NCBI RefSeq assembly: GCF_029893365.1
Contig: NZ_JARXUZ010000001.1
Span: 3,100,001 to 3,164,000 of the forward strand
From: Cryobacterium sp. CG_9.6
Lineage (GTDB): Bacteria > Actinomycetota > Actinomycetes > Actinomycetales > Microbacteriaceae
Length of the DNA stretch: 64,000 bases
Direction of reading: 5' to 3'
The translations under genes were made by a program, and so were the position numbers. Shown piece by piece: positions 51,408-59,365 of this stretch. How positions within the stretch are numbered: the first letter of the stretch is position 1; every line of letters begins with the position of its first letter. Below the pieces are notes generated by a model that did no database searches, was not told the DNA's origin, and saw nothing but the letters and a program-made list of their open reading frames with translations.

Positions 51408-51527
51408 GTGATCATCGACGGCCGGCGGAAGGCCTTTCGGACCACACTTTCCGAGAGCGAGTACGCGAAGGTCCGAGCGGTGGGCGTCGAGTACCGCAGT
51501 CGCAACAAGCCGCGATCGGCAATCTGA
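51408..51527 (+). CDS. Possible short ORF or gene remnant
   Basis: 39 codons, VIIDGRRKAFRTTLSESEYAKVRAVGVEYRSRNKPRSAI, with protein-like composition but no ribosome site. May be a fragment. 51160-51400 holds nothing else recognised. Confidence 0.25.
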   Translation: MIIDGRRKAFRTTLSESEYAKVRAVGVEYRSRNKPRSAI

Positions 51528-51534
51528 CCAGGGG

Positions 51535-51873
51535 TCAGGCGGCGGCTCGCATCGGTTCTGTGATCTCGAGGCGTTCGGACTTCGTCATCTTTTCAAGCGT
51601 CACCCGGAATCCGAGGGTGGCCGCAACCTCGACAAGAGTCGACACCGTCGGGTTGACCGTGCTGGCTGTGAGTAGCCGGCGCACGGCAGCTGCTTGCATT
51701 CCTGCCGCACGCGAGATCTCGGCCTTGGTGAGCCCTTCGGCTTCCGCTGCATCATTCAGTGCGTTGACGATCGCGTCGATCGTGCGGATGCGAATCGCTT
51801 CGCTGGCGTAGGCGCGCGCGAACTCGGGATCGTGTACGTCGTTGGCGACGTCATCCCAAAATGCCCCGGTCAT
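51535..51873 (-). CDS. HigA-like HTH antitoxin (orphan)
   Basis: 112 residues: DPEFARAYASEAIRIRTIDAIVNALNDAAEAEGLTKAEISRAAGMQAAAVRRLLTASTVNPTVSTLVEVAATLGFRVTLE is an addiction-module HTH. CAGGAG 6 nt before the ATG. No toxin gene is adjacent on the same strand, so it is an orphan antitoxin or regulator. Confidence 0.78.
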   Translation of the reverse strand: MTGAFWDDVANDVHDPEFARAYASEAIRIRTIDAIVNALNDAAEAEGLTKAEISRAAGMQAAAVRRLLTASTVNPTVSTLVEVAATLGFRVTLEKMTKSERLEITEPMRAAA

Positions 51874-52015
51874 GATCTTCTCCTGCTGTCGATTGGGCTA
51901 GCGTACCATTTATGTTACACCGCAATATCGCAGCCTGGTGAACTCATACGCCGTCTTTTACGTGGCATTTTCAGGCACCCTCGCGCATAATGAGCACAGG
52001 ATTAGGAGGCACGCC

Positions 52016-52189
52016 ATGACGATCAAAGAAATTCAGCCATGCGAGATTCAGCAACGTCCGAGCGACAGCCGACCCAGCCCGAAAGCTCAGGCCGTAGCCG
52101 CGCGCGTACGAGTGAACGCAGACCGCCGGGCCGGCGTGAAGACGCCACAGTGGATCGTCACGCTTTCTCAGACGCCTGCTGCCAAGTAG
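52016..52189 (+). CDS. Small basic protein, copy 1 of duplicated family
   Basis: 57 residues: MTIKEIQPCEIQQRPSDSRPSPKAQAVAARVRVNADRRAGVKTPQWIVTLSQTPAAK in form. AGGAGG 7 nt before the ATG. A paralogue at 57033-57191 shares ~45 residues and the AGGAGGCACGCCATGAC start region. No known family. Confidence 0.6.
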   Translation: MTIKEIQPCEIQQRPSDSRPSPKAQAVAARVRVNADRRAGVKTPQWIVTLSQTPAAK

Positions 52190-52357
52190 GTTCTTCTCTC
52201 ACCAAGACAGTGAGCTCGCAACCGGCTAAATAAGAGGGTGCTCACCGTCGTAGTCAGACGCGCGCCTCCGTATATCGGCGTTGGGGCTATGGATCCACGA
52301 CGAGACGCAAGAGACTAGGTGCTAGGCGGCTCGAGCGCTGGCGAGAGGAACGTGAAA

Positions 52358-52603
52358 ATGACTGGCTATCGCATTTGGACCAATCACGCAGGTGGCTACA
52401 ACGTATGCAGTCACTCCCCGTGCATCAAGAGGGCAGACTGGCAAATCAGTGATCATGACTGCTGTGGTCGGTGCGGTCAGGGACGCCTCCATCTGAAGGA
52501 GGCGATGAATAGTTATAGCGGACCGGGCGCCTTCCCCCACAAGTATTGGGAATCGCTCCCCGGCGCCTGCGCAACCTGCGGCTTGGTCAAAGACGTCCAC
52601 TGA
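52358..52603 (+). CDS. Cys-rich small protein (possible zinc ribbon)
   Basis: 81 residues with CSHSPC, CCGRCGQG and CATCG clusters and WTNHAGGYNV near the start. GAGAGGAA before the ATG at 52358. Probably binds zinc; unknown function. Confidence 0.5.
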   Translation: MTGYRIWTNHAGGYNVCSHSPCIKRADWQISDHDCCGRCGQGRLHLKEAMNSYSGPGAFPHKYWESLPGACATCGLVKDVH

Positions 52604-52644
52604 GCGTTGTGTCGCCGTGTCGACGCCAGGTACCGAGAACCCCT

Positions 52645-52695
52645 TCTGAATGACGCTCCCGGGGGCGACAGTCATCGGTGACTGCTGAGGAGTTC
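52645..52695. repeat. 51-bp direct repeat copy 1
   Basis: 45 of 51 positions match 53497-53547 (GACAGTCATCGGT and ACTGCTGAGGAGTTC conserved). It encodes on the minus strand the end ELLSS(D/H)R of the paralogous HTH proteins plus 3' flank, indicating a gene duplication. Confidence 0.75.
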
Positions 52696-52742
52696 ATAAT
52701 TCGCGGGGACCACCATTGTCAGCGAGATCAGCGGGCGGTCGT

Positions 52743-53366
52743 TCATATGTGTTTCTGCGCAGATGCGATCCAGTGGGTCGCGGCTGAGCATTCGCGCGCA
52801 TCGCCGTACATGTACAGAGCCAACGCTTCGAGAACTCTCTGGTGCACCTCGTCGCCTTCAACAACAGCAATGTCGCCGGAGTCATCCAGGCCCAGACGTG
52901 CCCTTCTGGCCGCGCGGCTGGCGTCCTGTGCGACCAGCACACCCAGTCCGCCACCAGCGGAGAGACCAAGCTCACTGGCCAGCGCGGCTACGAAACGACT
53001 CTTGGCCTCGTCGCTTGCCGCTCGTCGCAGAGACACGCGGCCGCGTAGGATCTGGCCGGCCAGCGCGCCGACGTCCATGCTTCGGATGCGCTGCTTCAGT
53101 CGGCTTCGCTCGGTGCTGCTCAGCGCTGCGTTGGTTAGGTCAGAGGTTTTTTTAGTAGCGAGCAGATCCAGAGCCGCCATCTGCACAGTGTCTGTCCAGT
53201 TACGGCCCCGGTGCGCTGTGCGTTCGAGAGCCTGAATCTGCCGCTGAGAGAATGCGTGTGAGCTGCCGTACTTGGTGGCCACAATGCGTCCGGTCACGAC
53301 TGCACGCCTCACCTGTCGGGGGGTGACTCCCAGCTCTGTCGCGGCCTGAGACGTGGAGAGATGCAT
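52743..53366 (-). CDS. HTH DNA-binding protein, paralogue 1 (C-terminus apparently lost)
   Basis: 207 residues: HTH LSTSQAATELGVTPRQVRRAVVTGRIVATKYGSSHAFSQRQIQAL, then a long helical region (SDLTNAALSSTERSRLKQRIRSMDVGALAGQILRGRVSLRRAASDEAKSRFVAAL) and GDIAVVEGDEVHQRVLEALALYMYGD. Downstream of its stop the paralogue's C-terminal sequence (ADLADNGGPRE, YELLSSHR) persists in other frames, so the gene seems truncated by deletion and frameshift. The ATG lies 5 nt from a perfect operator; probably leaderless and autoregulated. Confidence 0.65.
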   Translation of the reverse strand: MHLSTSQAATELGVTPRQVRRAVVTGRIVATKYGSSHAFSQRQIQALERTAHRGRNWTDTVQMAALDLLATKKTSDLTNAALSSTERSRLKQRIRSMDVGALAGQILRGRVSLRRAASDEAKSRFVAALASELGLSAGGGLGVLVAQDASRAARRARLGLDDSGDIAVVEGDEVHQRVLEALALYMYGDARECSAATHWIASAQKHI

Positions 53367-53370
53367 ACAG

Positions 53371-53394
53371 ATATAGTCCCATTACGGACTATAT
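53371..53394. promoter_or_regulatory. Operator of HTH paralogue 1
   Basis: Perfect inverted repeat ATATAGTCC-N6-GGACTATAT immediately upstream of the minus-strand start at 53366; TATAT at the proximal arm can be the -10 of a leaderless promoter. Confidence 0.75.
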
Positions 53395-53496
53395 GTGTCA
53401 ATGTCAAAGCGCTGATTGAGCTGATGTCAGACCTCGGGCCCAGCATGGGATCAATCCAAGAGCGCCTGCTAAGCCAATGAAAGCCAAGCACTGCCA

Positions 53497-53547
53497 TCTG
53501 GATGAAGCTCGCGGGTGTGACAGTCATCGGTCACTGCTGAGGAGTTC
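53497..53547. repeat. 51-bp direct repeat copy 2
   Basis: Partner of 52645-52695; includes the true 3' end of HTH paralogue 2. Confidence 0.75.
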
Positions 53548-54189
53548 TTTGACCCGCTGGCTTTCTCGCGGCCCCGCGTGGTCGGCGAGGTCAGCGAGGA
53601 CCAGACCCAGTGGCGCTCGCCCATCGGCGTCAGCTTCGACGTGCGCCAAGTGGAGCCAGACGTTTGCGTTCTTCGCACTCTTCGCGTTCTTTACTTCCAC
53701 CAGCAAGTATTCGCGTATCAACTCTTGGGCGACTTCGGGGTCAACGTACGCTTCGACCTCATGCTCGCTACTGAGGCCCGCCCGGTCGTCGCTGATCCCT
53801 GAAAGAACGACACGTTCGTCGCCGCGGAGATCTGCGAGATCGGCAGCGTTGGCGTGCACCACAAGGACTGGTGCGCGAGCTCGAAGCCAGCTGGCAAGGA
53901 GCGGTGCCGGCTCAGGGTGCTCTGCCAGGGAAGCGCACTTACGGTCCAGAAGCCAGCGGGCCTTCGCTTCCATCTTCGCGGGCTCGATCCCCGACAGCAG
54001 AGCGATGAGCGACCATGAGTTGGTCATGCTCAGCGGGCGAGACAGCGGAGCCTGGCGACCGAGTTCTGCTTCGTCGATGACCCAGCTCGAGCCGATCTTG
54101 TCGGCGTGGATTCTTCCCGTGCGAATGAGCTGGTGCACGCGCCCGACGGAGATGGCCTGGCGGGCAGCATACTCTTTGACACTCAACAT
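53524..54189 (-). CDS. HTH DNA-binding protein, paralogue 2
   Basis: ~221 residues from ATG 54189. MLSVKEYAARQAISVGRVHQLIRTGRIHADKIGSSWVIDEAELGR is an excisionase-like HTH; the C-terminal half (APVLVVHANAADLADLRGDERVVLSGISDD, VEAYVDPEVAQELIREYLLVEVKN, ANVWLHLAHVEADADGRAPLGLVLADLADHAGPRES) looks like an independent alpha/beta domain, similar in layout to antitoxins of nucleotidyltransferase-type systems (tentative). Perfect palindrome overlaps the start codon, so leaderless autoregulation is likely. Confidence 0.65.
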   Translation of the reverse strand: MLSVKEYAARQAISVGRVHQLIRTGRIHADKIGSSWVIDEAELGRQAPLSRPLSMTNSWSLIALLSGIEPAKMEAKARWLLDRKCASLAEHPEPAPLLASWLRARAPVLVVHANAADLADLRGDERVVLSGISDDRAGLSSEHEVEAYVDPEVAQELIREYLLVEVKNAKSAKNANVWLHLAHVEADADGRAPLGLVLADLADHAGPRESQRVKELLSSDR

Positions 54190-54224
54190 GTCACAAGGGT
54201 ACAACCGCTAGTACCCTTGTGACA
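54189..54224. promoter_or_regulatory. Operator of HTH paralogue 2
   Basis: Perfect 14-bp inverted repeat TGTCACAAGGGTAC-N8-GTACCCTTGTGACA. It begins at the start codon of paralogue 2. Sequence unrelated to the paralogue 1 operator. Confidence 0.8.
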
Positions 54225-54690
54225 AGTGGGCCGCGGAATGGCGGACACAGCGCAGTGGGCGTGACGCAGAAGATGCGCAACATACGGCAGACAGCACCGA
54301 TGGGTTGAAACGCTCCGATCTGGAGGATTGCGAGGGCATGGGCAGTGACGGGCCAGGGCCGAGAACTCATCAGTTGCGCAGTGCGTATCGCGCGCGTTGC
54401 TGTCGAAAGGGGGCGTAGCAACACCTTTTTGGAGAGCTGTAGTTGGGGTCGTCTCAGCTCCGCCCCGATCGCCAAGCGGACCGGAGGTAGGGTGCTCTTC
54501 CGGGGTTGGATGTGCGGGTTTAGTGCAGCTTGGAGCGCTTGACTGCGGTGCCCTGCGAACGGTTAAGAAACCGTGCGGTTGGTTTTCCTGCTAACCTCAG
54601 CTCGGGAATCGCTGGCAAGGTTCGCTCCGGGACTCCCGGGATGCGAACGGGGGTCGACGGCCCTTTCATTTACGAAAGGTAAAAGATTTC
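54225..54690. other. Intergenic region upstream of secreted protein gene
   Basis: 466 bp holding presumably the promoter of the secreted protein gene; GGTTAAGAAACC (54562-54573) is a small palindrome. No gene recognised. Confidence 0.4.
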
Positions 54691-55647
54691 ATGATGTTCA
54701 CTAAGAAGCGATTTGGGGCCGGTGTCGGTCTGGGTCTGGGCTTGGCTATCTCAGTCGGTGTTGGTAGTTGGGGAGCCGTTCCGGCGTTCGCTACTACGAC
54801 CGATGAAACGCTGAACTCGGTATCTGCCGCGACACCAGAGACAATCGCCAACGCGGCAGTAGTGCCAACGGCTGTGGCGAGCGAGAACGCGATTCATTCC
54901 ACCGTAGGGAGGGTGGACGTGACCATCCCCGTTGACCCGGCCGCCGGGATCACACTCGACGCTGACGGGCGATCGGTCTCTATTGGGTTGCCTTTTACGC
55001 CGGACGCAAGCTCGGCGAAAGTTGAGCAGGAAGGTGTCGTGTCGTATGACAACAACAATGGTTCGACCACCGTCCCGGTTGTTCAGACAGATGGCAGCGT
55101 GCAAATCAACACTGTCATCGACAATGCCGCCGCACCAACAAGGTACGAGTACCCGATCACGCTACCCGCGTTTGCGAACCTTACGGCTGTCCCTGACGGC
55201 TCCGTCAACATAACGGATGCTGCCGGTGCTGCGTTCGCCAGTATCGCCGCGCCGTGGGCCAAAGGCTCTAACGGGTCCAAAGTGGCCACACGTTACGAGA
55301 TCAGCGGCACTTCGCTCATACAGATCGTGGAGCACAACGTTCGCGGCACGGTTTACCCGGTCGTAGCTGACCCAACAGTGAGCTATCTCTGGTGGGGCGT
55401 AGCCTACAAACTCAGTAATTCTGAGACAAGAGATCTCGCAGCCAATTTCGGTCCCGCCTATTTCATAAACGCAGTTTGTGGTTTCACCGGTCCTGCTGCG
55501 CCAATTTGTGCTCTAGCGGTGAACATCCGACTGTGGACGTGGCAGAAGCCAGTAAACGATGCTGCTAGGCAAGGGCGGTGCGCTCAACTCAACTATCCCT
55601 ACGGATCAGGGCCCGCACTATGGAACATGACAAACGAACGCTGCTAG
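54691..55647 (+). CDS. Secreted Cys-containing protein of unknown function
   Basis: 318 residues. Signal peptide ~1-33 (KKRFGAGVGLGLGLAISVGVG core, AFA cleavage). A beta-rich middle domain (VDVTIPVDPAAGITLDADGRSVSIGLPF, GVVSYDNNNGSTTVPVVQTDGSVQINTVI, RYEYPITLP, LIQIVEHNVRGTVYPVVADP) is followed by a C-terminal part with four Cys (AVCGFTGPAAPICALAV, GRCAQLNYPYG, NERC). This two-part design is common among exported actinobacterial proteins of unknown role. Its last 50 bp are duplicated just downstream. Confidence 0.75.
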   Translation: MMFTKKRFGAGVGLGLGLAISVGVGSWGAVPAFATTTDETLNSVSAATPETIANAAVVPTAVASENAIHSTVGRVDVTIPVDPAAGITLDADGRSVSIGLPFTPDASSAKVEQEGVVSYDNNNGSTTVPVVQTDGSVQINTVIDNAAAPTRYEYPITLPAFANLTAVPDGSVNITDAAGAAFASIAAPWAKGSNGSKVATRYEISGTSLIQIVEHNVRGTVYPVVADPTVSYLWWGVAYKLSNSETRDLAANFGPAYFINAVCGFTGPAAPICALAVNIRLWTWQKPVNDAARQGRCAQLNYPYGSGPALWNMTNERC

Positions 55648-55730
55648 CCATGGGCGTTACGCTCAACTTGCTTATCTCTACGGACCGGAGCCCGCACTAT
55701 GAAACATGACAAACGATCTCTGCTGGTACA
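55577..55730 (+). repeat. Tandem duplication of gene 3' end (~75-bp period)
   Basis: GCTCAACT...TACGGA...GCCCGCACTATGGAACATGACAAACGA occurs at about 55586-55640 and, with few changes, at 55661-55715. In the first copy the ATG (55620) is inside the secreted protein's end; in the second (55699) the same ATG starts the small membrane protein. Confidence 0.8.
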
Positions 55731-55908
55731 GCTTCTGATTGCAGTGGCCGGCAGCGTCATAACGTTGTTCTTCCTCCTACTTGGAGGAACGGAAGGCCCG
55801 CTTGTTTGGGTCATTCCACTTACCATCTTCGTATCGTGGTCAGTGATTGGAATCATTAGATCCCGACGCTCACCGTCTTCGCCATCAAGTCGCCGTAATT
55901 CTCCTTAA
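55699..55908 (+). CDS. Small two-span membrane protein
   Basis: 69 residues: MKHDKRSLLVQLLIAVAGSVITLFFLLLGG, then PLVWVIPLTIFVSWSVIGIIRS and a basic Ser/Arg tail. The start lies in the second copy of the tandem duplication. Follows the secreted protein by 51 bp and precedes a strong terminator, so the two form an operon; it may serve as partner or immunity protein (inference). Confidence 0.65.
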   Translation: MKHDKRSLLVQLLIAVAGSVITLFFLLLGGTEGPLVWVIPLTIFVSWSVIGIIRSRRSPSSPSSRRNSP

Positions 55909-55912
55909 CAGG

Positions 55913-55970
55913 GAGCAAAACGGTACAGCTCGCCTCCCACGTATGGGAGGCGAGCTGTACCGTTTTGCTC
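55913..55970. terminator. Perfect 27-bp stem hairpin terminator
   Basis: Arms 55913-55939 and 55944-55970 with loop CGTA; the arm ends GAGCAAAACG give an internal A/T tract on either strand. Follows the small membrane protein gene and faces the convergent nucleotidyltransferase gene; probably bidirectional. Confidence 0.85.
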
Positions 55971-56171
55971 TCATCGATGTGGTACCAGCAGGTGTGCGAG
56001 ATGGCGCAGTAGTGCAGCCTGCATCACCGCGCCAGGATGGGATCGCGCCTAGACCTGGTGTCGGTCTATCCACTCCGCGAAGTAGCGTGGCCAGTCTTCG
56101 TACTCCATGGCCTCTACAAGTTGTTCGATGAATGCGCGGAGCTGAGGAGGCGCTTGCCGTCTGGCGTGTCA

Positions 56172-56822
56172 TTACTGGTGCTGGACTGTCGACGAGAGTG
56201 CCGTCGACATTACCGTCGGGAGTTCACCGATCAGGACCTCGCTGTCGTGAAGCCACAGATCGACAAGCGCGTCGGGCTCGTGCTGGCTGCGTCCTGCGGA
56301 TTCCACGAGGCCACCCACGGTGATCTGGATCACCTGTGCCGGGTTACCCGTCCAGAGCTCCACGCGTCGCCCCAACTCGTCGACGAAGTCCTCGCGGAGA
56401 CTCGCGGGTATTTCGTCCGGATACACGACCAGCAGGTCGACGTCGGAGTCGGCTGTGGCTTCACCTCGTTCGACCGACCCATACAGCACGACAGCGGTTC
56501 CGTTCGGGGCGCTCTCGTTGGCAAGATCACGGATGCGCTGGCGGAACTCAGTCAATGAGTTGATCGCAGTCTCCACGGTCGACCAGAGCAGGTGCTCCCG
56601 ATTCACACGGTAGAGCGTCTCGGCCTGTCGGGATGCTGCCAGCACGAGCCCGACCCGAGTCAAACGTTCCAAGGCTCCCCGCACGCCTCTGATGCTCACC
56701 GTTCCGCCGAGGAGACGTTCGATCTGGCGGCCGTTTACCGACGCCGACCCGCGCGCGAGGGCAGTCAGGACTGCGCCCTCAGTACGACCGAAGACAGTGA
56801 CAAGTGGCATCCCGAGATTCAT
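56172..56822 (-). CDS. Nucleotidyltransferase (MNT-type) with N-terminal winged HTH
   Basis: 216 residues from ATG 56822 with GGAGG 6 nt upstream. Residues ~10-80 look like a winged HTH (VLTALARGSASVNGRQIERLLGGTVSIRGVRGALERLTRVGLV); then the nucleotidyltransferase motif VVLYGSVERGEATADSDVDLLVV. MNT proteins pair with HEPN toxins; after its stop a short frame (PPQLRAFIEQLVEAMEYEDWPRYFAEWIDRHQV, ~56046-56165) might be the stub of such a partner. Confidence 0.8.
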   Translation of the reverse strand: MNLGMPLVTVFGRTEGAVLTALARGSASVNGRQIERLLGGTVSIRGVRGALERLTRVGLVLAASRQAETLYRVNREHLLWSTVETAINSLTEFRQRIRDLANESAPNGTAVVLYGSVERGEATADSDVDLLVVYPDEIPASLREDFVDELGRRVELWTGNPAQVIQITVGGLVESAGRSQHEPDALVDLWLHDSEVLIGELPTVMSTALSSTVQHQ

Positions 56823-57032
56823 TGATTCCTCCAAGTAGGCTGTGAACCTGATACCCATAGGTTACACGTGATACCTAAATGGCTCAAGTGTTCAGGTAAC
56901 TCTCGGATAGATGCTTGGACATCGAAGTGCCGTTCTGCACCGCTTCCTGTTACCCAGTGGCACACTGCGCCCGCTCTCTGTCTTTGACATGCTGGTGTCT
57001 CTGACATGCTGGTCAGGATCAGGAGGCACGCC

Positions 57033-57191
57033 ATGACCATCAACGAAATTCAGCAACGTCAGAGCGATAGCCGGCCCAGCCCGAAAGCTCAGGCCGTAGC
57101 CGCGCGCGTACGAGTGAACGCAGACCGCCGGGCCGGCGTAGCGACGCCAAAGTGGATCGTCAAGCTTTCTCAGACACCCGCCGCGAAGTAG
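57033..57191 (+). CDS. Small basic protein, copy 2 of duplicated family
   Basis: 52 residues: MTINEIQQRQSDSRPSPKAQ start, then AVAARVRVNADRRAGVATPKWIVKLSQTPAAK. AGGAGG 7 nt before the ATG. Paralogue of 52016-52189; a four-residue PCEI insertion separates the two near the start. Confidence 0.6.
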   Translation: MTINEIQQRQSDSRPSPKAQAVAARVRVNADRRAGVATPKWIVKLSQTPAAK

Positions 57192-57218
57192 TTTTTCTCG
57201 CCATTTTGGCCCAATGAC

Positions 57219-58541
57219 TCAGTGAGCGATCGCCGCGACTACTTGAGCTGCGCGAATCGGTGTGCGTTCGACGAGCCGCGCGATGATGTCGGTCTGGAGG
57301 TGCGACGGCAACGAAGATGCGGCGTCCGCGATCAGTTGCGGCAGTGAATCCGAGACCGCACTCGCCCAGTCGGTGACGAGCGCGCGGCTGAGGCCGGCTT
57401 CTCGGGCGACGGCACCCCACTCGAACCATGATTGCTTGCCCGCGGGATAGTCAGCTGCGATTCGCATCGAGAGGTTCGTATTCCGGAATGCGGCGCCGGT
57501 CCTACCGCGATCGTCGTCCACCCGGCCGGCGTACGGGATGAAGCTGCTCACGTCGTAGAGCGGCGTCAGTGCGGCGCCGTCGGGGCGGATGAAGACTGAA
57601 TAGTTCTTGGCGTGAGCATCGGTGTTCAGTACCATCCAAGAGAACATGAGAGCTTGAACGAATGTCAGCTTTGAGGACTCTTTGTGCTCGTCAGGAACGT
57701 GAGTATCGAGAAGGCGCAGCACGCCCCTGTAGGAAGGGCCTCCGCGGCTCTCATACTTCTGTAGTCGGGTGACGCCGGCTGCTTGGGCGAGGTCCTCCTG
57801 GTGGACGCGGACGATGGAAGCGCCTGAACCAGCACCGGCATCTACAGCCAATCGGTCGAAGCGTTCCACAACGAGGGTGTGCTCGTCGTCGAACATACCA
57901 ATGTCCACGACCGCCGTGTTGATCCCGATGATGCGAGCAACGGTCATGGCGACGAATTCGACAAGCTCGCCGTCCTTCTGGCCACGCACCCTCGGCTTGA
58001 AGATGTGCGTGGTCGGGTAACTACCGGTCGGCTCGTACCAGCCGTTACCGGCGTTGCCGAGCGAGAACTTCCCCTGGGCGCCGCCGAGGGAAAAGTAGCC
58101 TGTGTCCCGGTCGGAATCCAGCCAGCTGGTGTCATCGTCTCTGATCGCGCGGATTCGCGCTGCAATCTCGGCATTGCTGATCGGGTTGCTGGCGCTGTTG
58201 CTTCGCTGATTCGGGTCAGTGCCCGGTTCGGCAAACTGGATGGCTCCGGCCACGTCGGTGCCGTAGGCGCGTAGGAGTTCGAACGGCTCAGCAGTGGCCA
58301 GCCCTGCTTGGATTGCCCACCGCTCGCGTACATCGGCGTTGTCGGGGAGCAGATTGTCGAGAAATGAGGTGAGCTTTGACCCAGTGATCGGCGCCGGGCC
58401 AACAGGCAGGGACAGGCTCACCGGCATCTGGTTCGGGTCGTCCAGCCATTGGGCGCGGTAGGTGAGGCGATACTGCAACGGTGCGAGCAGTTCGAGCTCG
58501 GCGACGTGAGCGCCATAGAGGAACACGTCAAGACTGAGCAT
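57219..58541 (-). CDS. hipA: HipA serine/threonine kinase toxin
   Basis: 440 residues. Couple_hipA N-terminal domain (VFLYGAHVAELELLAPLQYRLTY), SLPVGPAPITGSKLTSFLDNLLPDN, FSLGGAQGKFSL (Gly loop), HIFKP (ATP Lys), ERFDR, catalytic LNTDAHAKNYSVF and metal LYDVSS. HipA phosphorylates aminoacyl-tRNA synthetases and causes persistence. All catalytic residues are present. Overlaps hipB by 14 bp. Confidence 0.93.
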   Translation of the reverse strand: MLSLDVFLYGAHVAELELLAPLQYRLTYRAQWLDDPNQMPVSLSLPVGPAPITGSKLTSFLDNLLPDNADVRERWAIQAGLATAEPFELLRAYGTDVAGAIQFAEPGTDPNQRSNSASNPISNAEIAARIRAIRDDDTSWLDSDRDTGYFSLGGAQGKFSLGNAGNGWYEPTGSYPTTHIFKPRVRGQKDGELVEFVAMTVARIIGINTAVVDIGMFDDEHTLVVERFDRLAVDAGAGSGASIVRVHQEDLAQAAGVTRLQKYESRGGPSYRGVLRLLDTHVPDEHKESSKLTFVQALMFSWMVLNTDAHAKNYSVFIRPDGAALTPLYDVSSFIPYAGRVDDDRGRTGAAFRNTNLSMRIAADYPAGKQSWFEWGAVAREAGLSRALVTDWASAVSDSLPQLIADAASSLPSHLQTDIIARLVERTPIRAAQVVAAIAH

Positions 58542-59019
58542 CGTCGGACTCCTTGCCCGTCTTTGTCTCTGCGGCTCGCTGTGAGAGTTTCAGGCTCGCC
58601 TCGAAGATACGCCGACGACCGGCTTCGAGCGCGTTGGGCTCGACGCTGGTCGTGAGATCCGGCACCCGGAGGCCGGTGCCGGGCAAATAGGTGTCTGACA
58701 GAGGCGCACTGCCCTCGCCCCTCATCCTGGCGAGCAAGCGCTCCATTTCGGGCGAGATCAACGACTGCGCCCGGACGCCTTCCTGGATGGCCATTGCAGC
58801 GCTTTCGAGGCGCGGCGGCCGGATCTCGAGGTTCAGCTCCAGTACGCCAAGGACCGCGAGCAGCCGGGCAGTGCCGATGTCGTTCTTGCCCTTCTCAAGG
58901 CGCGACAACCATTGGCGGGTCGTGCCCACCTTTTCGGCAAGATCATTCTGCGAAAGGTTGAGTTCAGTTCGGCGCCGGCGGATAAGTGCGCCGAGCTCGA
59001 CTAGGTCGTTTATGAGCAC
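58528..59019 (-). CDS. hipB: HipB antitoxin/repressor
   Basis: ~163 residues from GTG 59019 (GGAGG 5 nt upstream; a TTG at 59031 overlaps the operator and ribosome site). Xre HTH: LGALIRRRRTELNLSQNDLAEKVGTTRQWLSRLEKGKNDIG. A C-terminal tail of ~90 residues is longer than in E. coli HipB. Represses its operon through the three upstream sites. Confidence 0.9.
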   Translation of the reverse strand: MLINDLVELGALIRRRRTELNLSQNDLAEKVGTTRQWLSRLEKGKNDIGTARLLAVLGVLELNLEIRPPRLESAAMAIQEGVRAQSLISPEMERLLARMRGEGSAPLSDTYLPGTGLRVPDLTTSVEPNALEAGRRRIFEASLKLSQRAAETKTGKESDDAQS

Positions 59020-59031
59020 ATCGACCTCCAA

Positions 59032-59117
59032 TGGAATAGCGGCGTTCCATGCTCAGTTACTGGAACACCGTCGTTCCATTGTATCAAGAAATCAGTCAAT
59101 GGAATAGTGACGTTCCA
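59032..59117. promoter_or_regulatory. Three HipB operators TGGAA-N8-TTCCA
   Basis: Copies at 59032-59049, 59061-59078 and 59100-59117, all with perfect 5-bp arms and an 8-bp spacer. Layout equals E. coli hip operators (TATCC-N8-GGATA) with changed half-sites. Confidence 0.85.
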
Positions 59118-59151
59118 CTGGGGGCTGAGTTGGCGGCGATAGCTACGGCGA

Positions 59152-59343
59152 CTAGACGTGGCGAGGTGTCAGCGCGAGGTTGTTCAAAGCGTAGCCAGCT
59201 CCCTGTAAAAGTGCGGCTGCCTGGGGGAAACTGATCGCTTTGGTTTCGAGGTGGAGTGCCGAGTCGACATCCATTGTCGTGCGCGGCGCTGGCAGCTCAG
59301 CCAGCTCAGCCAGCTCAGCCAGCTCAGCATGAAGCTTCACCAT
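59152..59343 (-). CDS. Possible small protein with AEL repeat
   Basis: 63 codons from ATG 59343: MVKLHAELAELAELAELPAPRTTMDVDSALHLETKAISFPQ, AALLQGAGYALNNLALTPRHV. The AGCTC-AGCC tandem codes (AEL) repeats. Weak ribosome site; may be real, downstream of the zinc-ribbon gene on the same strand. Confidence 0.35.
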   Translation of the reverse strand: MVKLHAELAELAELAELPAPRTTMDVDSALHLETKAISFPQAAALLQGAGYALNNLALTPRHV

Positions 59344-59365
59344 GAGGCCACCAACGAGCGTCCAT

